Shown here piece by piece: positions 1-12,750 of a stretch of 64,000 nt of DNA. The translations under genes and the position numbers were made by a program. Numbering within the stretch: the first letter of the stretch is position 1; each line of letters opens with the position of its first letter. Below the pieces are notes generated by a model. It made no database searches. It had not been told where the DNA came from and worked only from the letters and a program-made list of their open reading frames with translations. The DNA comes from Blattamonas nauphoetae (taxonomy: Eukaryota; Preaxostyla; Oxymonadida): positions 699,841 to 763,840 of the forward strand of contig JARBJD010000007.1 in the NCBI GenBank assembly GCA_033064195.1, written 5' to 3'.

Positions 1-3000
1 ACAGAAACTGAAATGGTGGAGTGACGTGAACAATTGGTGGTGCAGGAGTGGTATAGTGAAGATTCTGGTTCATGAACTGATCGTTTGACTGGATGAACAG
101 AGACCCGTGATAGAATCCTGGCTTGAGTGATGCAATGTCGGAATCTGAAGTAAACTCGCCATGATGAGAGGAGATGAGCCCTGCTGCAGTGTAGAGGTTC
201 CCCTGATAGCGTTGGAAGAGAGAAACTGGCTGAGACAGTTCTGACAGCGATTGACTGGACACAGTTGTGGATGTGATTGTGGAAGGGTTCCAAGACTGTG
301 GGACCGACTTTGATGAGGAAATGGACAGATGTGGGGGTAGTTGATGTGAATAATAGTGTGGCAATGTCCTGCTTGGAAGTGATGAGAACCATGCAACGAC
401 TGAAAAAGGTGGCATTGTGGCGCCGATGAGTGGGTACAGGTGGTTGAGAGGAGAGAACTGTAGGCTTGTCTTGTTCTTCGAGACAATTGACAGGTTCGCG
501 AGAGTTCGAGAGATGGTGTACTTCAACTCGGACTCAATCGTTTGTTCTTCTTTCATATCACTGGAGTTGTAAACAGACAGAAAAACGCTGTCTTCTGTCG
601 ATAAGGACACAACGGACAGGGGATTGTTGAGTTTAGTTCGATTCTGAGCTGTTCTTGTGACCAATGGCTCAATTGGAGATCCAGGGAGATCTCGTGGTTT
701 GAAAAGATCGGCTTCGTCGACTCGTTCGTTTCGATGATGCTGAAGAGAAGAGAATTCAGCTTTGGTGCTGATGAAAGCTTTGTCGTGGAATAAAGGCCCG
801 TCTAACAGCTGTGCAGAAACAGAGACGCAGAGTTCATTGAAATTGAGGAGAAGATGCGCAAAGAGAGCGTTATACACAGTTCTTTCTTCTGACTGCATCA
901 CAATTGCTTGGATACTGTCTTTCAGTTCTGGAAACGTTCCAAAAGCATTCGGGAAGAGCATAAACATGCAGAAGAGACGGAATCGATGAGCAGGACTGAA
1001 TGGTTGATCACCAGATGCATCAATTGGTGGGAGAATACTCGAAGAGACAATGGTCTGAGCGACGGCTTCCGGACCGTCCTTGAAGGCGAGGGTTGCGACG
1101 TCAAGATCGGTTGCGAGGTCAAAATGGGTTGTGATTCCGTTGAGGATGTAGCAGGTGAGAGTAAGTTGCGAAGGAATTGAAAGGACAGCGTTTGCATACA
1201 TTCTGGATGCTGGATTGTCGGCTCGAGTGAGTGAAGAGAGAAAGTCGCGCTGTTTGGCCAAGTCGCTCTGTGATTGGTGTGGATATAGAAGCTCTGGGTT
1301 TGTTGTAAGAACGTTTGGTAATCCATACATATTCACTCCGACCTCAACCGACGGATCAAGAGAAGTATCACCATTGTCTGACGATGGTAAGAATGGCAAT
1401 CCATCCGCAATGTCAGAAATATTGCTGAGTGGTTGTTCAATGAACCCATTATGAGTATGTCCCACTCTTGATCCTTTCACATCTCTTCGTGTCAAGTTGA
1501 CGAGCTGACTCACGACGAGCGCAGAAGGGAACGACGATGAGATTTGGTTGTTGTATAGCGGTGATTGGATGGAATATTCCGTGCCGCTTCCGCTGGGGAA
1601 GATGAGGGCTTGTTTCAAAGAATCAGGCAGAGTGGGCATATGAGCAGTGACAAGTGTCGCTTTCTTTCCGACCCTTTGGGCACCACTGAGAAGCTTCGAG
1701 AGACCTTGTGACCTGAGGAAGGGGAAAATGATATTATTGTGAATTGGGATTACGGTTCCGTCCGAATCCATTTCTTGTGTCCCAACTACAACAGAATCAA
1801 GTGTGGTTTGAAATAATTCCAACGCCATTCTTTCCATCGACTCCGGGGGTTGCGGGAGTGGTGATGTGAGATAATGTATCGGACCAACCACAGATGAGGT
1901 GAGAAGTGGGGGGTTCTCTTTCGATTGCCCTGGATTGAGAATAGAGAGGACTTTGCTCATCTGAGAGGTTGGTGAGTGTTCCTCGGTTGGAGGAAGCGGT
2001 GGGGCTGGTGGGGCAGCTGACTGGACAAGGCTGATTCCGGACAATCCACGGTTCTGAGAACGTGGAGTGAAGGGTGAGGCGAGGATGGCTGGAGATGGAG
2101 AATTTGGGATAAAACAGGAGAGCGGTGGTGTGCAACAAGTTGAATTGAGTGACATTGAATCAAACATTCCGTATTCCAGGGATGTCGGTTTCTCATTGAC
2201 GTTTTCTGTGAGAGTGGGAGAGCGAGCATTACTCCCGATGTTTGAGACATCAAGGAGAGAACCCGAAGATAACGCGTGTTGGAAGGTCATCTGTGTGAAA
2301 ATGAGGAGGTTGGTTGCCATTACAAAATAAGCAGTCCAACGTTGAATAAATTGTAGACAAGGAAGTGGAGTGTTCTGGCATTGAATCCATCCAATAATCA
2401 ACAATTCCACTCGAGAGAAAAACCCAGTAAACTTTTCAACCGTTGTTCGATGGTCCCGTTCGATGAGAATCTGTGGGTGTTGCTTCAACAACGAGATGAC
2501 CAATGAAGTGGTTGTGCAGATGTTTCGAACATGAAAGGCATAATCTTCAGCCAACTTTGGGTTGAGAGGCTCCGACAAGTAAGAATCAAATTGGTCCAAG
2601 AACAACGGAATGAGTGAGCGATGAAGATTGTGGAGAGACGTGACAGCGGCTCGATGTTGAAAATCATTTGATGCTTGGAACAAACGGTTCAACGATGTTA
2701 TTATAGTCTCGTGGCTGTGTTTTGAATCGGAAGGGGGCTGGCGTGGTTCGTGTTTATGATCAAACGGATTGCATGCCAAGAGAAATGCAGAATAATGGCG
2801 CCAACAGGTCAACTTCCAGAGTGCTTCAGGCTTAAGCTGAGTAAACGATTTCGATCCTGTTGTGAATCCCAAACTGAGTCGATCATTGATCAAAAGCCAA
2901 GCTTGTGTCGCAGATCTTGAACAGTCAGTGTCAACGAGAGAGGCGACATGTCCGATGATCTCCGAAAGAATTTCATCCTTCCGAGGAGAGGCCATCATCA

Positions 3001-6000
3001 CAGCCATGACGCAATCGGGGCCTGCGTTAACACCCCTCCCCATTCCTCCTTTCTCGCACGTCGAAACTGACCCTCTGACGAGGAGTTGTTCAAACGCAGT
3101 TGATTTAGTTGGAGGTAAACTTCCACTTACTACCAAGTCATGGAAAGACACACTCGATGTACTTGGTGTGTGCGACCATGGATCAGCATACGTGACGGCT
3201 TGGTTTACGATTATCTGTTGCTGACTATCGATCACTCCCCAAACTGTCGGATGGGGTGGAATATGAGAGAGTGTGCAAAGGACTCGATACAGAGACGAGA
3301 CAGATTCGAGGAGATGCAGAGAGAGTTGTCTGATTTGTGTTTCAGTCGAGCAGAACATGGAGAGTCCGATTGATTCAATGTCATGAAGCGGAAGATGCGA
3401 CAGAAGTTCGGCGTGCGTTGAGAAAGCATCAGTATAGAGGAGATTCTGGTCCTCGGATTCATCAATAATGTTGAGATGTGATTGAACTGAAGGGGTTTGG
3501 TTCGGCCTTTTTCGGGAATTAATCAAAGAAATACTTTCCAGAAACTGGTTATGTGGCAATTCACCTTTCAAAGCGATTTCAATCCATTCTTCCACAAGAC
3601 TTATCATTTTCTGGAGGTACAGGACGAGAAGCTGAGGAAAAGAGTCGGTGATGCCGATAAGATGTTGTCCAAGTTTCACCATGATGATTGGGCGAGTCGG
3701 AGGAGATCGTCGGAACAGTTTGGTGATTGTTCTCCCAGCGGCACTCTGAATCGAAGGGTTGATGTGGATAAATGATGTGAGAAGAGTGTCGACGAATACT
3801 GTCGATTGAGCTCTGTTCATTTTGAAGAGAGACAACAATTGGATAAGAAGTCCAAGAGAGGGAATTCCGTTTTGTTTGTCTCTTCCGACTGACGATGCTC
3901 TGATTGGATTGGTATGTGTTCTATTCAACAACAGATTCTGGATTTCTTTTCGGAGAGTTGTGAGATGGTCCGAGAGCTGTGTCTCATTTGTCAGGAGAAA
4001 AGACGCCAGAATAACATGATTATTAGTGACCGAGATTGTGGCCGAGTTATTTCGAGGGTACGTCAGAAGGAATGAGCGTGACTTTGCGAGCTCAACGGAG
4101 GGAGTTGCATCAAGGTTAAGTTGAGTGGATGGACTCTGCGACGGAATCGACGACGAATAGAAAGAATATGCCTCTCGCCCATGCCTATCCGATCCTTGGT
4201 CATTGATTAACTCCTCGCATCGCTCTGCCATTTCTCGAAAAACTTGTGGTGTTGTTTTGTTGAGTGTGCTGATAGTGGTCTTGTCTGTATGCTTGTCGAA
4301 TGCAGTGGGAGGGAGAACTGGTGCCTTTCCTGTCCCGAGATAGAATGCTGACAAAAATGGGAGAGGCTGGCGATGGTTCGAGTAGAAGCTCTGGATGACA
4401 GCCAAAGGGTGGATTCGCATTGGGAGAGATGCTGCCCGAAACTCAGTTTGATCCCAATTCAGTGGATGCTGATCGAAAGCTCGAAGAAGCCATCCAGGAG
4501 TATACGAAGTGTTGTGAGGAAGAAGAGTGATAGAGCTGATACCTGATTCTGAGCCTTGAATGAGTTGATGACGGGAGAGAGATGATTGTTGGGAAATGTG
4601 TGGAGACGAAATAGCCGAGTCAATAGCATCGTTGACGTGGGATGTAGTCAACCAAATGTATCCGTTTGAGTTTGACAGTTTCTCGCTCTGAGTCCGTTTC
4701 AATGGAAGTGTGAAATGAGACTTCATCATCTCCCCAATTCCTTTTTTGCTCGTGTCGATCTGTGTTGTGTCCGTCAATCCTGACCCTGTTCGTGTAAAGG
4801 GAGCTGTGATCAGCATTCCGGTGAACTTCTGGATGTTGAAAGGCATCGACGGTTGGAGAACATTTAAAAACCGAGTCGACTTCGGAGGGCTAAGTTCTGT
4901 CATGAAAGCTCCCTTGTGGACGCGACTGTGATGAAGTGTGATTAGGGCTGACGTGATCGGGGGAAGATAGACGAGTGAGTCATAAACTGAGGCAGGAATC
5001 GAATAACGGAACTGCTGGTGAGCGTGACCAGGGTGATTAGCCAGGTTTAGCGGTGAAGAGAAATAATCGCTGAGAGTTAAAGTTTCTGGCGATGCATTTG
5101 AGCTTTTAAATTCATTGACAAACACAATATCCGTTTCTTGATCAACTGGGAGAGGACGGAAATGGAGGAATGTGAGGATATCATCTGTTGTATAAGAGAG
5201 TTGTCGCCTGAAATAATGATGACTTGTTTGGATCAAATTTTTGTTGATAGATGCATATTCAAACGTCACAGCACACGAACGATGATGTTCTAGTGAATGA
5301 ATGATTGATGGGAGGGGGAGAACTGGTGATGGAAAGACTGGGATGACACATGGAGCCCCTGTCGGAAATTTTTGTTCGAATGAGAAAAGATCCGTCTTTT
5401 GGTATGTGGTAGTCAGAGCCTGAAGAGCAGAGAGACCGATCAGCACGTGCTCAGAGAATGGTGAATTTCTGGTTAGAAGATCAAGAATAATGAGTGTTGC
5501 TGGTTGTAAGTGGGTACAGGCAATAGAGAGAATGAACTGAACATAGAAAATGGTAAAGTGATCATCATTGATTGGACGATGAAAGACTAAGGAAGCAAGG
5601 AGAGAGATTGTTTGCTCGACAAATGCTGAATTCCCTTGTTCAAGTGATCGCACCAGAAATGCGTGAATGGTGTGGATAAGAGAGTCAAGTATGATTATTG
5701 TGAGGTATTCAAACTTCATACATTCAGCTAAAAGGGCAAAGTAGGACAAAAAATGAACTAGTACTAAATCATGTTTTGACGCAGATAGAATGACACCACA
5801 TAGAGGAATGACTGCAGTCAAATGTTTGTGTTTTCGTCCCCAATGCAATGCATATTGGTACACATCAATAAGTCCATTATCCCAGTGATGATAGTCGAGA
5901 TCAGGATTTCGAGGCGCATACACAGTTGGAAGAAGGATATGCAACATAACGTTGGCAAGAGTGTGTTTTGTGACACGATCTCTTGCTCTTTTCATGGAGT

Positions 6001-6840
6001 CATGAAGTAAGGAAAGATGACGGACGCTGTGCATGATGTCTTCTTGAGTTTCCAGAGAAAAATGGATGAATGTGAGATTTAGCAGATAAAGCGAGGTATG
6101 CATGTAATTAGATCTTCTGATATCATCGATTTGTCGGCGTAAAAGATCTCCAACTATCAATGGTGAATGGCGGTTGTAGGATCCAAGAACTCGTGCGAAT
6201 TGTTCATGAAGAGCGAGATGACTGATGTAATACTCAACATGACCCTTTTTGGAATAGTTAAACTTGGCAAAGGCTTCGCAAGTGTTGAGAAAAAATCTAT
6301 CAAGCTGCATGAGATCAACTCTTGAGAGAGATGTCGAATCACAAGTTCGGAGAATGGCTTCAAGTGCCATGTAAAAGCAATAGTCGAGAGAGAGTTGTAT
6401 AGCAGTTTCGCGGAGATAATTAGATCCGGGTAACACTGTAGTCAGCCTAGAAAGGTCAAGATCAAGAAAAGACTGAACCTCATGTCCCTCCATGTAAAAA
6501 GTGATGTGATCATGATTTGAACGCAATGACGAGAGAGAATGGAAAAGAATGTCAGATAATCATGCAAAATTGGATCTGTTTTTTCGTTGAAAAAGGACCG
6601 GATATTATGGTGGTGGTCTAACCGGCTGAATTTTTCGACCCTAGACCGGACATGTCTTTCAAAATGACGCAAAAGGTCATATGCAATCTGGGAGGCAAGG
6701 GTAGCAGGGGAGACAATGTCTTTAGCCTGGGAGGAGCTTGTGATCATTGACCATGGGCCGATCAATTCGAACTTGATATGGACTTGGTTGGCCAATATTT
6801 CTCCTGTAACTCTATTATTAGAGAGTTTTCGACTGCTTTT
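1..6840 (-). CDS. Furry/Tao3/Mor2-like giant HEAT-repeat protein (partial, C-terminus off window)
   Basis: Furry proteins are very large helical-repeat scaffolds that work with NDR-family kinases (RAM/MOR network) in polarity, morphogenesis and mitosis. On the minus strand one frame stays open from about 6446 to position 1 (about 2,149 codons); I checked it at more than ten points. It is invisible to ORF callers that need a stop because it leaves the window. Upstream, a second exon in another frame (about 6840-6479) joins it through a 32-nt intron at 6478-6447 (GTTCAG...TTTCTAG). Family-like stretches in order: SRHCVQIMITSLFTW before the intron, then SNYLRETAIQLSLDYCFYM, a block near 6.2 kb ending LHEQFARVLG, PSIQSAAGRTITKLFRRSPP near 3.7 kb, ESIGLSMFCSTETQIRQLSL near 3.4 kb and KPEALWKLTCWRHYSAF near 2.8 kb. 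These follow the order of the animal Furry N-terminal half as I remember it. The initiator codon is unresolved; in-frame stops at about 6857 and 6884 imply another exon upstream. Confidence 0.82.
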
Positions 6841-7861
6841 TCGAAGAATTCACAGGTTAATCAACAATCTCCAATCTCTTTTTTTCTACTGGGTGAGTGA
6901 TAAGTCATCTTCATCCCACAATTGTGTTTGGATGACATCTTTTCGAAAACAAACATCAAATAGAGATCATCGTCACCATTCGGTTTGCTCACCACCTCAT
7001 TCACTGATTTCTTTCCTACAGTTCAGACAGGGTTCATCTTCTTCTTTGGAAAGGTTGGAAGTGTATCTTTTGACGCCCACAGCCACAACTGCCTTGTTGG
7101 TTCGAGAGCTCCAAAATGGCCAATTAGAGGAGAGATCAGATCTCAATCAAAATGACTCAATTCATTTGCTCAATTCGAGTTTCACAGAATGAGAGGGGGA
7201 GAAAACAGGGAAAGGTGAAATCAATGTTGAAATGGATAGACGTGAGTGAATAATTTTGAAAAGACACACCACACTATAGTTGGTGACAAAAAACTTTTTT
7301 TCGTCTAATTGCCGTTTAGATGTTCACTAAACTTGTGAGGGGTGAAATCTTTCGTTTTTGTTTTGATCACCACAGATTTCACTTATTTTTGACATAGCCA
7401 TTTTATTACCCTATTTTGTTTCAAAACCTCTCAAAAAGCTTCTCAATGATGAAATCCATCTAACAAAACCGATTCTGTGAGAGAGAATCAATAAAAATAA
7501 ATCAATCGAGATGAAAGACGAAAAAAGTTTTCTCTGGTTCGATCCTGCAAAAACCTTCGATGATCCGTCCTTGTTCAAAAAAAGGTGTCAAAACAATTAG
7601 TAAAAAGCTGAAATGTGAAAAATAATAAAAGACCACCAGTGTGTCATTTCAAAAATATTCGCTCACGTACTGTAAGAAGAGTGAAATGAGAAATGCGAGC
7701 TGCGAGATCAAGATTCGCTGACATCCAACCTCGATGGTTCCACGCTTAAATGTGTGTAGACTGTCTTGCATGTCATGTTTTTCATCTAGAAGCCGAAACA
7801 ACGACGGAGGATCGGAGAGAGGAAAAGGCATGATTTCGAGGTTTTGTGGAAGCTTGGCAGA
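6841..7861. other. Region upstream of the Furry-like gene; no firm gene
   Basis: This kilobase should hold the first exon and promoter of the Furry-like gene, but I could not fix a start. It is AT-rich with many A/T runs from 7250 to 7650. A 60-codon ATG-started minus frame at 7649-7831 (MPFPLSDPPSLFRLLDEKHD...) looks protein-like and could be a first exon or a tiny gene, but I recognise no family. It ends just short of an inverted-repeat element that begins near 7862. Confidence 0.4.
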
Positions 7862-8427
7862 ACCCCCGACAGAATTCGAGATTTTTTCTGAGAAATGTTG
7901 TTTCGGGGAGTAAATAATTCTGCAAAAATTTTGGAGCTAAAGACCCATTATTGGGCCCTGTAGCCTCATACAGCAAAATGCACACAAAAACTGTGAACTT
8001 TTCGTCGTCACATCTCCCCAGCCAATCATCCGTTTTCAATAATATAAAGTGCATTCTATTCGTAAAAAACCTCAAAAAACAATATTTTCGAAAAAAGAGG
8101 AAAAATTTAGCCTCTGTGAGTGTTGTCGAGAAAAAATGAGTTTTTCGACTTTTTTCCAGATACCCAGAGTTTTGTTTCAATATTTTTCTAAAATGTTCGG
8201 ATCATCAAAAAAGTATCTGGTAAAAATTTCATGACAATTGATTCACTGGTTATTGAGATATTGCCAAAATGAATTGAGTTAAATGACATTTTTCAAGTAC
8301 AAGGCGGTTTTCTCAATGACTAGCCGGATATTTTTTCACAATTTTCTTTTTTCTTAGTTGGACGATATCAATCTGTTTTCGAGAAAATCTCGATTTATGG
8401 CGGTTTAAAGAATTTCTGCGCTATTGT
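7862..8427 (-). mobile_element. Copy A of a ~600-bp non-autonomous inverted-repeat element (ends decayed)
   Basis: Read on the minus strand, this stretch matches the element at 17897-18499 over most of its length. Shared blocks include a segment around AGCTAAAGACCCATTATTGG (near 7936), long A/T-rich inner blocks, and the inner terminal motif around CGATTTATGGCGG (near 8393). The extreme TAGTG/CACTA tips are not intact here: the right side reads GCGCTATTGTGA and the left tip is missing, so this is an older copy. It carries no transposase. It lies directly before a Tc1-like transposase fragment, whose relation to it is uncertain. Confidence 0.7.
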
Positions 8428-8436
8428 GACGACCCT

Positions 8437-8862
8437 TTGAGGAAGAAACAGACATCGAAAACCCAACGTGGAAGGAGGAGGAAGACATCTGAACTCCAGG
8501 ATCTGGAGATCGTCAAGATTATCGACTCAAAGCGTTTTGCTACTAGAAGAGATGTTCAATCAGAAATCAAGAACACACTCAAAATAGACATTTCGGAATG
8601 GACGGTTTCAGAGCGAGCCAGAGAAGCGGGCATGAAGCAACGCATTGCCGCTAGGAAGTCCCTTCTGAGGGAGATCAATCGAGTGAAGCGGTTGAGATTT
8701 GCCAGTGAACATTTGAATTGGGGACATGAACAGTGGAAATCCGTTTTGTGGACTGATGAATGTCCTATTCGTTTGTCGGAACCGCATGGAAAAGTATTCG
8801 TTTGGAGACGAGTCTGGTGGGAAGGAACTGGACATGGATTGAGTGTTCCTGTTGGTGAATGA
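8437..8862 (+). pseudogene. Tc1/mariner-like transposase, N-terminal half
   Basis: A 141-codon frame starts with a basic segment, then a helix-turn-helix-like region (LEIVKIIDSKRFATRRDVQ, residues 23-41) and the segment WKSVLWTDECPIRL (from residue 100), whose D107 sits where the first catalytic aspartate of Tc1 DDE transposases lies. A VWRR motif follows, as in Tc1 proteins. The frame then stops at 8862, before the other two catalytic acids, so the copy is truncated and cannot be an active transposase. It abuts a minus-strand coding frame (8870-9432) that seems to have been interrupted by this insertion. Confidence 0.7.
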
Positions 8863-8869
8863 CGGGTCT

Positions 8870-9432
8870 ACTGAGGCGGGTGTCATGTCTCCAAACACTG
8901 TTTGAAGGATGTGCATCGAGTTGGACAGGATGCTTGGTGTGTCAGACCTGATGGCTGGTGGAGCGGTTGGGAGGAGTGAAGGAGTGACTGAGAGGGAAGA
9001 TGCCGGGCATGGAGGAGCTGCTGGGAGAGAGTGAGGTTGTGGAGGAGGGATGTCCAGGTCCTCCTCCATCGACGAGTCGTCCTCAAGGACCCGTTGATGG
9101 AGGAGGAGGACTTCTGGGAGGGCGTGGGAGCGGGTCGTCATCCTAATCGTTCGCAGTGGCTCATATTCAACTTCAACTTCGGAAGATGACGTGTTCTCAC
9201 TGCATAAATCTTTGTATTTTTGTTTTGTCTTCACAATTGTGTCTTCTGTTTCGCTGTCCTTCTCACTCCAACTCACTTCCTCGCTCTCTGTGTCCTCTGT
9301 GCTCTTTTTTCTTTTTGAACTTGTTCTTGTCAAGCTTCTTTTCGGTTTCGGTCTGTCTTTCTTCTTCACAGACTTGGTCAATTCTTCCACTTCACCATCT
9401 GTGAGAGATACTTCCTTCCCCTCTCTCCACAT
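8870..9432 (-). pseudogene. Hypothetical charged, proline-rich protein, broken at its 3' side
   Basis: The minus frame from an ATG at 9432 reads MWREGKEVSLTDGEVEELTK, then a Lys/Ser/Glu-rich stretch, an acidic patch (EDDSSMEEDLD) and a proline-rich tail up to about 8870. The same frame continues upstream of the ATG to a stop near 9570, so an earlier exon is possible. Downstream it runs into antisense of the Tc1-like fragment, where the composition changes sharply, which suggests the Tc1 piece landed in it. I recognise no domain; it could be a host nuclear protein or a transposon accessory protein. Confidence 0.35.
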
Positions 9433-9569
9433 CTGGACTTTGATGAGAGGAATGGGGAGTTCTGATGGTGGGATGAGTGAGATGAGATCAGAAAGTGGGC
9501 GTATCCTTATGCGGTTGCTGATCGTGCATATTATTGATAGTTTTTGAAAGAGGAGGATTGATCAAAAAC

Positions 9570-10234
9570 TTGTTTGAACTGAATGAAGTGAAAAAGGGTA
9601 GATCAAACCAACTTGTAGAAATGAATAAACCTAAGAATAAAATATGCCCAGAAGTGATTGAAAATTGGTACAATGCTCAGAATCGTCAGAAACGAGCTGG
9701 ATAAAATACTTAGGGTTAGGAGGGCGAACACTTCACCTTTGGAATGGAACTTTTATTTTTGAATTGAGTTAAAGATAAACGAATGTTTTCTCCAATGATG
9801 AAAAAACCCTTTAGATTTAAGCCTGCAAAATGAGGTCTCTTTTTTGACAAAATAATTGCATTTAGACCTGAAAAACGTATCCACCGAAATGCTTGAAAAA
9901 GTATTATCTGTCATATTGGGATCATCGCTGATTGTTCTTGAAAAATAATCGTTGGTTCAATCGGAATTGAGAATCACTGTTCAAACTGAATGCCTCTATT
10001 CCGGACTAATTGCGATCTAGGTACCTATCGATATTCTTCTTCTGTACTACTAGTGGCGTCACCAATCGGTGTTTTTTCTTGAAAAATCCCGATTGGTCAA
10101 ACAAAGATTATCAGAACATATAGCAGTATACTCCCACACGATCCCTTGAAAACCTCAAAAAACCTCTTTTAGACCGCATTTTTCTTGTTTTCTTGTCATA
10201 TATTCACAACTTGTGAATCAATTTTGATGAGATT
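9570..10234. repeat. AT-rich repeat remnants
   Basis: No credible coding frame. Blocks such as CAACTTGTGAATCAATTTTGATGAGA (about 10208-10233; near-match to 18083-18110) show that this is decayed material of the same short-element families found at 7.9, 16.4 and 17.9 kb. The rest is AT-rich and unassigned. Confidence 0.4.
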
Positions 10235-10607
10235 TTAGACAAATCTATTGTTTGATGAAGATACTTCTTTGGAAAAAAAGAAGAAAAAAGTCCTGGTATT
10301 TGGGAAGATGAGAAAAATCACTATTTCAAGGTCCTGACTTGGAGCATCCGAGAGATTTTGGTTGATTATTGCGTTGAGGAGCAAAGATGGAGAATGAAAC
10401 GCAGTGAGCTGTTGTGGTGTTGTTGATTCTCTGTTCGAGTTGGAAAATGGTGAGAGTTTCTTTCTGTACTGCAGCCGTTGGATGATTGAGAGGAGATAGA
10501 ATCTTCTCAAGAATTACAAAGGACAATTGAAGAGATGGAGACAAAGATGGATGAAGACTTTCGTCCTTCTTTCTTGAAGAAGAACAAGTGGTGAGCGTGG
10601 TCTTCAT
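10235..10607 (-). pseudogene. Hypothetical protein fragment
   Basis: Two overlapping minus frames here both look protein-like. One (10326-10607) contains SFVILEKILSPLNHPTAAVQ followed by KETLTIFQLEQR. The other continues with ESTTPQQLTAFHSPS and LLLNAIINQNLSDAPSQDLE. Joined across a short intron or a frameshift they resemble the first helical repeats of an importin/exportin-type karyopherin, but this is only a resemblance. Nothing further downstream on this strand extends it, so it would be a 5' fragment. The start at 10607 is CTC-like context, not a clean ATG, and is uncertain. Confidence 0.25.
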
Positions 10608-11708
10608 TGACCGTCGCCTTCCTTTTTTGGATTTTCAGATCTCTCTCCAATTCATCTTTCACACCTCATGGACGTGTGATTAATCCAAAAAATTCACCTA
10701 TCCTGGTATCAGGGGTTGAAAGAAACATATTGGTTCCTCTAAGACAAAATAATGCTAAGAGTTCTAGACCTATGCGAATAAGAGAAATCCTCAAAACCCC
10801 CTGTTTAATCGAAAAAAATCGTTTCGGCAATATCTCGACAAAGAATAATTAGCAAAACGGATGTCTGGTTGTTGAGAAACGAGCCCAAAAAGTTGAGAAA
10901 AATGTTTGGATTACTGGATTTCACAGTATTTTGAGGTTTTCTCTGTCATAGGCATTTTGGCACTAAACCAATTGTAATTTTTCTTAGTGTGACCAATATA
11001 CAGTTGGGTCAGAATTTTTGATATCATTCAAAAGTCCGAAGACCAACATTCAACACTATTCTCCTCTCATGGTTGAGAAATGAATCAACCTTTTTCTAGA
11101 ATTGGTGGGTGACATGATAGAATAATCTTTTCGAGATCTTTGATCAAGCTGCGACAAGAGCGGTGAATTACTTTTTTTGAAAGTTGGTCTTCGGACTTTT
11201 GAATGATGTCAAAAATTCTGACCCATTTCTCAAGCCCCATGTTCCGGTTTTTGGAGAAAAACCGTGTCGTGAATATATCTCTGTAGAGTCCTCACAGATA
11301 CGATTCAACAAGAACTCGATTACGATGACCACATACGCAAGCAAGTGGGGTGTCGGTGTAGGATGGAAGAGAGACAGGACGGAAGATGCTTAGCAGGTTT
11401 TCTTTGGCGATCCTCAGCCGTATCTACAAGTTAAGCCATCAACCGCGCTCCAAATGTTTTCAGATTACTTGGGATGTGGAACATCAAGACGTAGTCTACC
11501 GCAACTCTGCAAATACGTTCGTTACCTACTTTGCAGAGTTCTTTTTGCACTACAAAGCGTTAGTCCTACATCTCTGTACCGGATTCATGCAAAACCACTA
11601 CAACAAATTTGAATCCTCATTGATAAAGGTTTGAACGACTCAAATTACGACGGACAGTACTCCATTGATTCTCTCTTGGTTATTGTTGTGTACGTCACGA
11701 TGACAATG
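10608..11708. repeat. Repeat-rich spacer with an internal inverted repeat
   Basis: This stretch contains an inverted repeat: 11003-11056 (GGTCAGAATTTTTGATATCA...) is mirrored by 11181-11228. A related block occurs again near 17282. A segment TCAAGCCCCATGTTCCGG at 11231 resembles the terminal motif of the element at 16399-16928. The remainder holds short frames without recognisable products. Confidence 0.5.
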
Positions 11709-12002
11709 TCAGAGTTTTTTCTGGATTTCCAAAGCATGGATGAAACAAATGATTTGGAGCAGATCCGTGTTGAGACGACCCAATCAGCTCAAGATACAAT
11801 TGAAGCTTTGATTGTTTCAATGAACAAAGTTCCATCACAAAATACGGAACCAACTGTACTCTCCCTCGAATCGATCATATCGCAGTTCGATGATCCCATC
11901 ATCTACATTTACCTATTACAGTTCACGGTTTCCCACCGTTTCTCTTCTTTGACTTTGTCCTTAAGGACTTTGCTGGTTGGCGAGATCCATTTCAACATCT
12001 AA
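11709..12002 (+). CDS. Hypothetical small protein
   Basis: An ATG at 11709 opens MSEFFLDFQSMDETNDLEQI, then an acidic/polar helical stretch (QSAQDTIEALIVSMNKVPSQ) and LSLESIISQFDDP. A possible 37-nt intron (GTTCGATG...TTACAG, about 11884-11920) would change the last residues. I recognise no family. The codon use looks like that of the real genes in the window, unlike the surrounding repeats, but it stands isolated among them and may be a remnant. Confidence 0.3.
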   Translation, partial: SEFFLDFQSMDETNDLEQIRVETTQSAQDTIEALIVSMNKVPSQNTEPTVLSLESIISQFDDPIIYIYLLQFTVSHRFSSLTLSLRTLLVGEIHFNI

Positions 12003-12750
12003 AGGGAAGATGAGGTGCAAAGTGAGAGCCTGTCCATCCGTACAAACCACATACAGCATGGTGCACGAAAAAATTCCTCTCACAAAGTTTCATACTCTCA
12101 TATTGACTACAAAATTCGACAATATTCTCAAAATCGGATATCCACACACCATACCCTCTCACGTCAGGGTTGTCGGTTGTTGGTTTTTGGACCCAAGGGG
12201 GGTTTCACGCTGACTTTTTGAAAAAACTTTGAAAAAAAGATTGAGAAAAACAAAAGATATCGGAGAGCGAAGACCGAAAATGAAAATGAAAGTCGCAGAA
12301 TTGAACAAAAAGTGACTGAAATTCAAAAAAAAGTTTTCGAATTTTGCAGTCAATATGAGAGTATGAAACTTTGTGAGAGGAATTTCAAGGTATTTTTCTG
12401 TTTTGACAGAATTGTGAGAGTATTGTGTGTGAATTTGAATGTATTTTGCCTTTTTTGGTAGTTTAGATCCACGTTCTGTATTTTGTAGTTGTTTCAGATA
12501 GTCTTCCAACTTTTTCAATCATTCTTCTTCCATTTCAATAAGTTTCTATTCCCAGATATCTTCATCCATTCCTTTCCATCTCATCCAATCCAATTTCAGC
12601 GAATTTGTTGGGTGAAGTGACTGGTTCGAGCTATCTTGAGCTCTTTCTCGGGCTTTCTTGAGCCTCTTATCAAGTTTTCTTGAGCCTCTTGAACGAGCTT
12701 TCTTGAGATCCTTGTTCTGGACAGTGGCCCAAGAATAATGATCAGGGTTT
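12003..12750. repeat. Spacer with a ~45-bp inverted repeat
   Basis: A block at about 12070-12116 (CCTCTCACAAAGTTTCATAC and following) recurs inverted at about 12345-12392. The two arms would bound an element of roughly 320 bp. The interior is A/T-rich with no product. From 12620 to 12715 a short CTTGAGC/TTTCTTGAG motif is repeated several times. Confidence 0.5.

Noticed and set aside
6442-6795. A complete 117-residue protein ending at 6442
   Set aside because: It is the first visible exon of the Furry-like gene read through a 32-nt intron; the stop lies inside that intron's downstream shadow frame.
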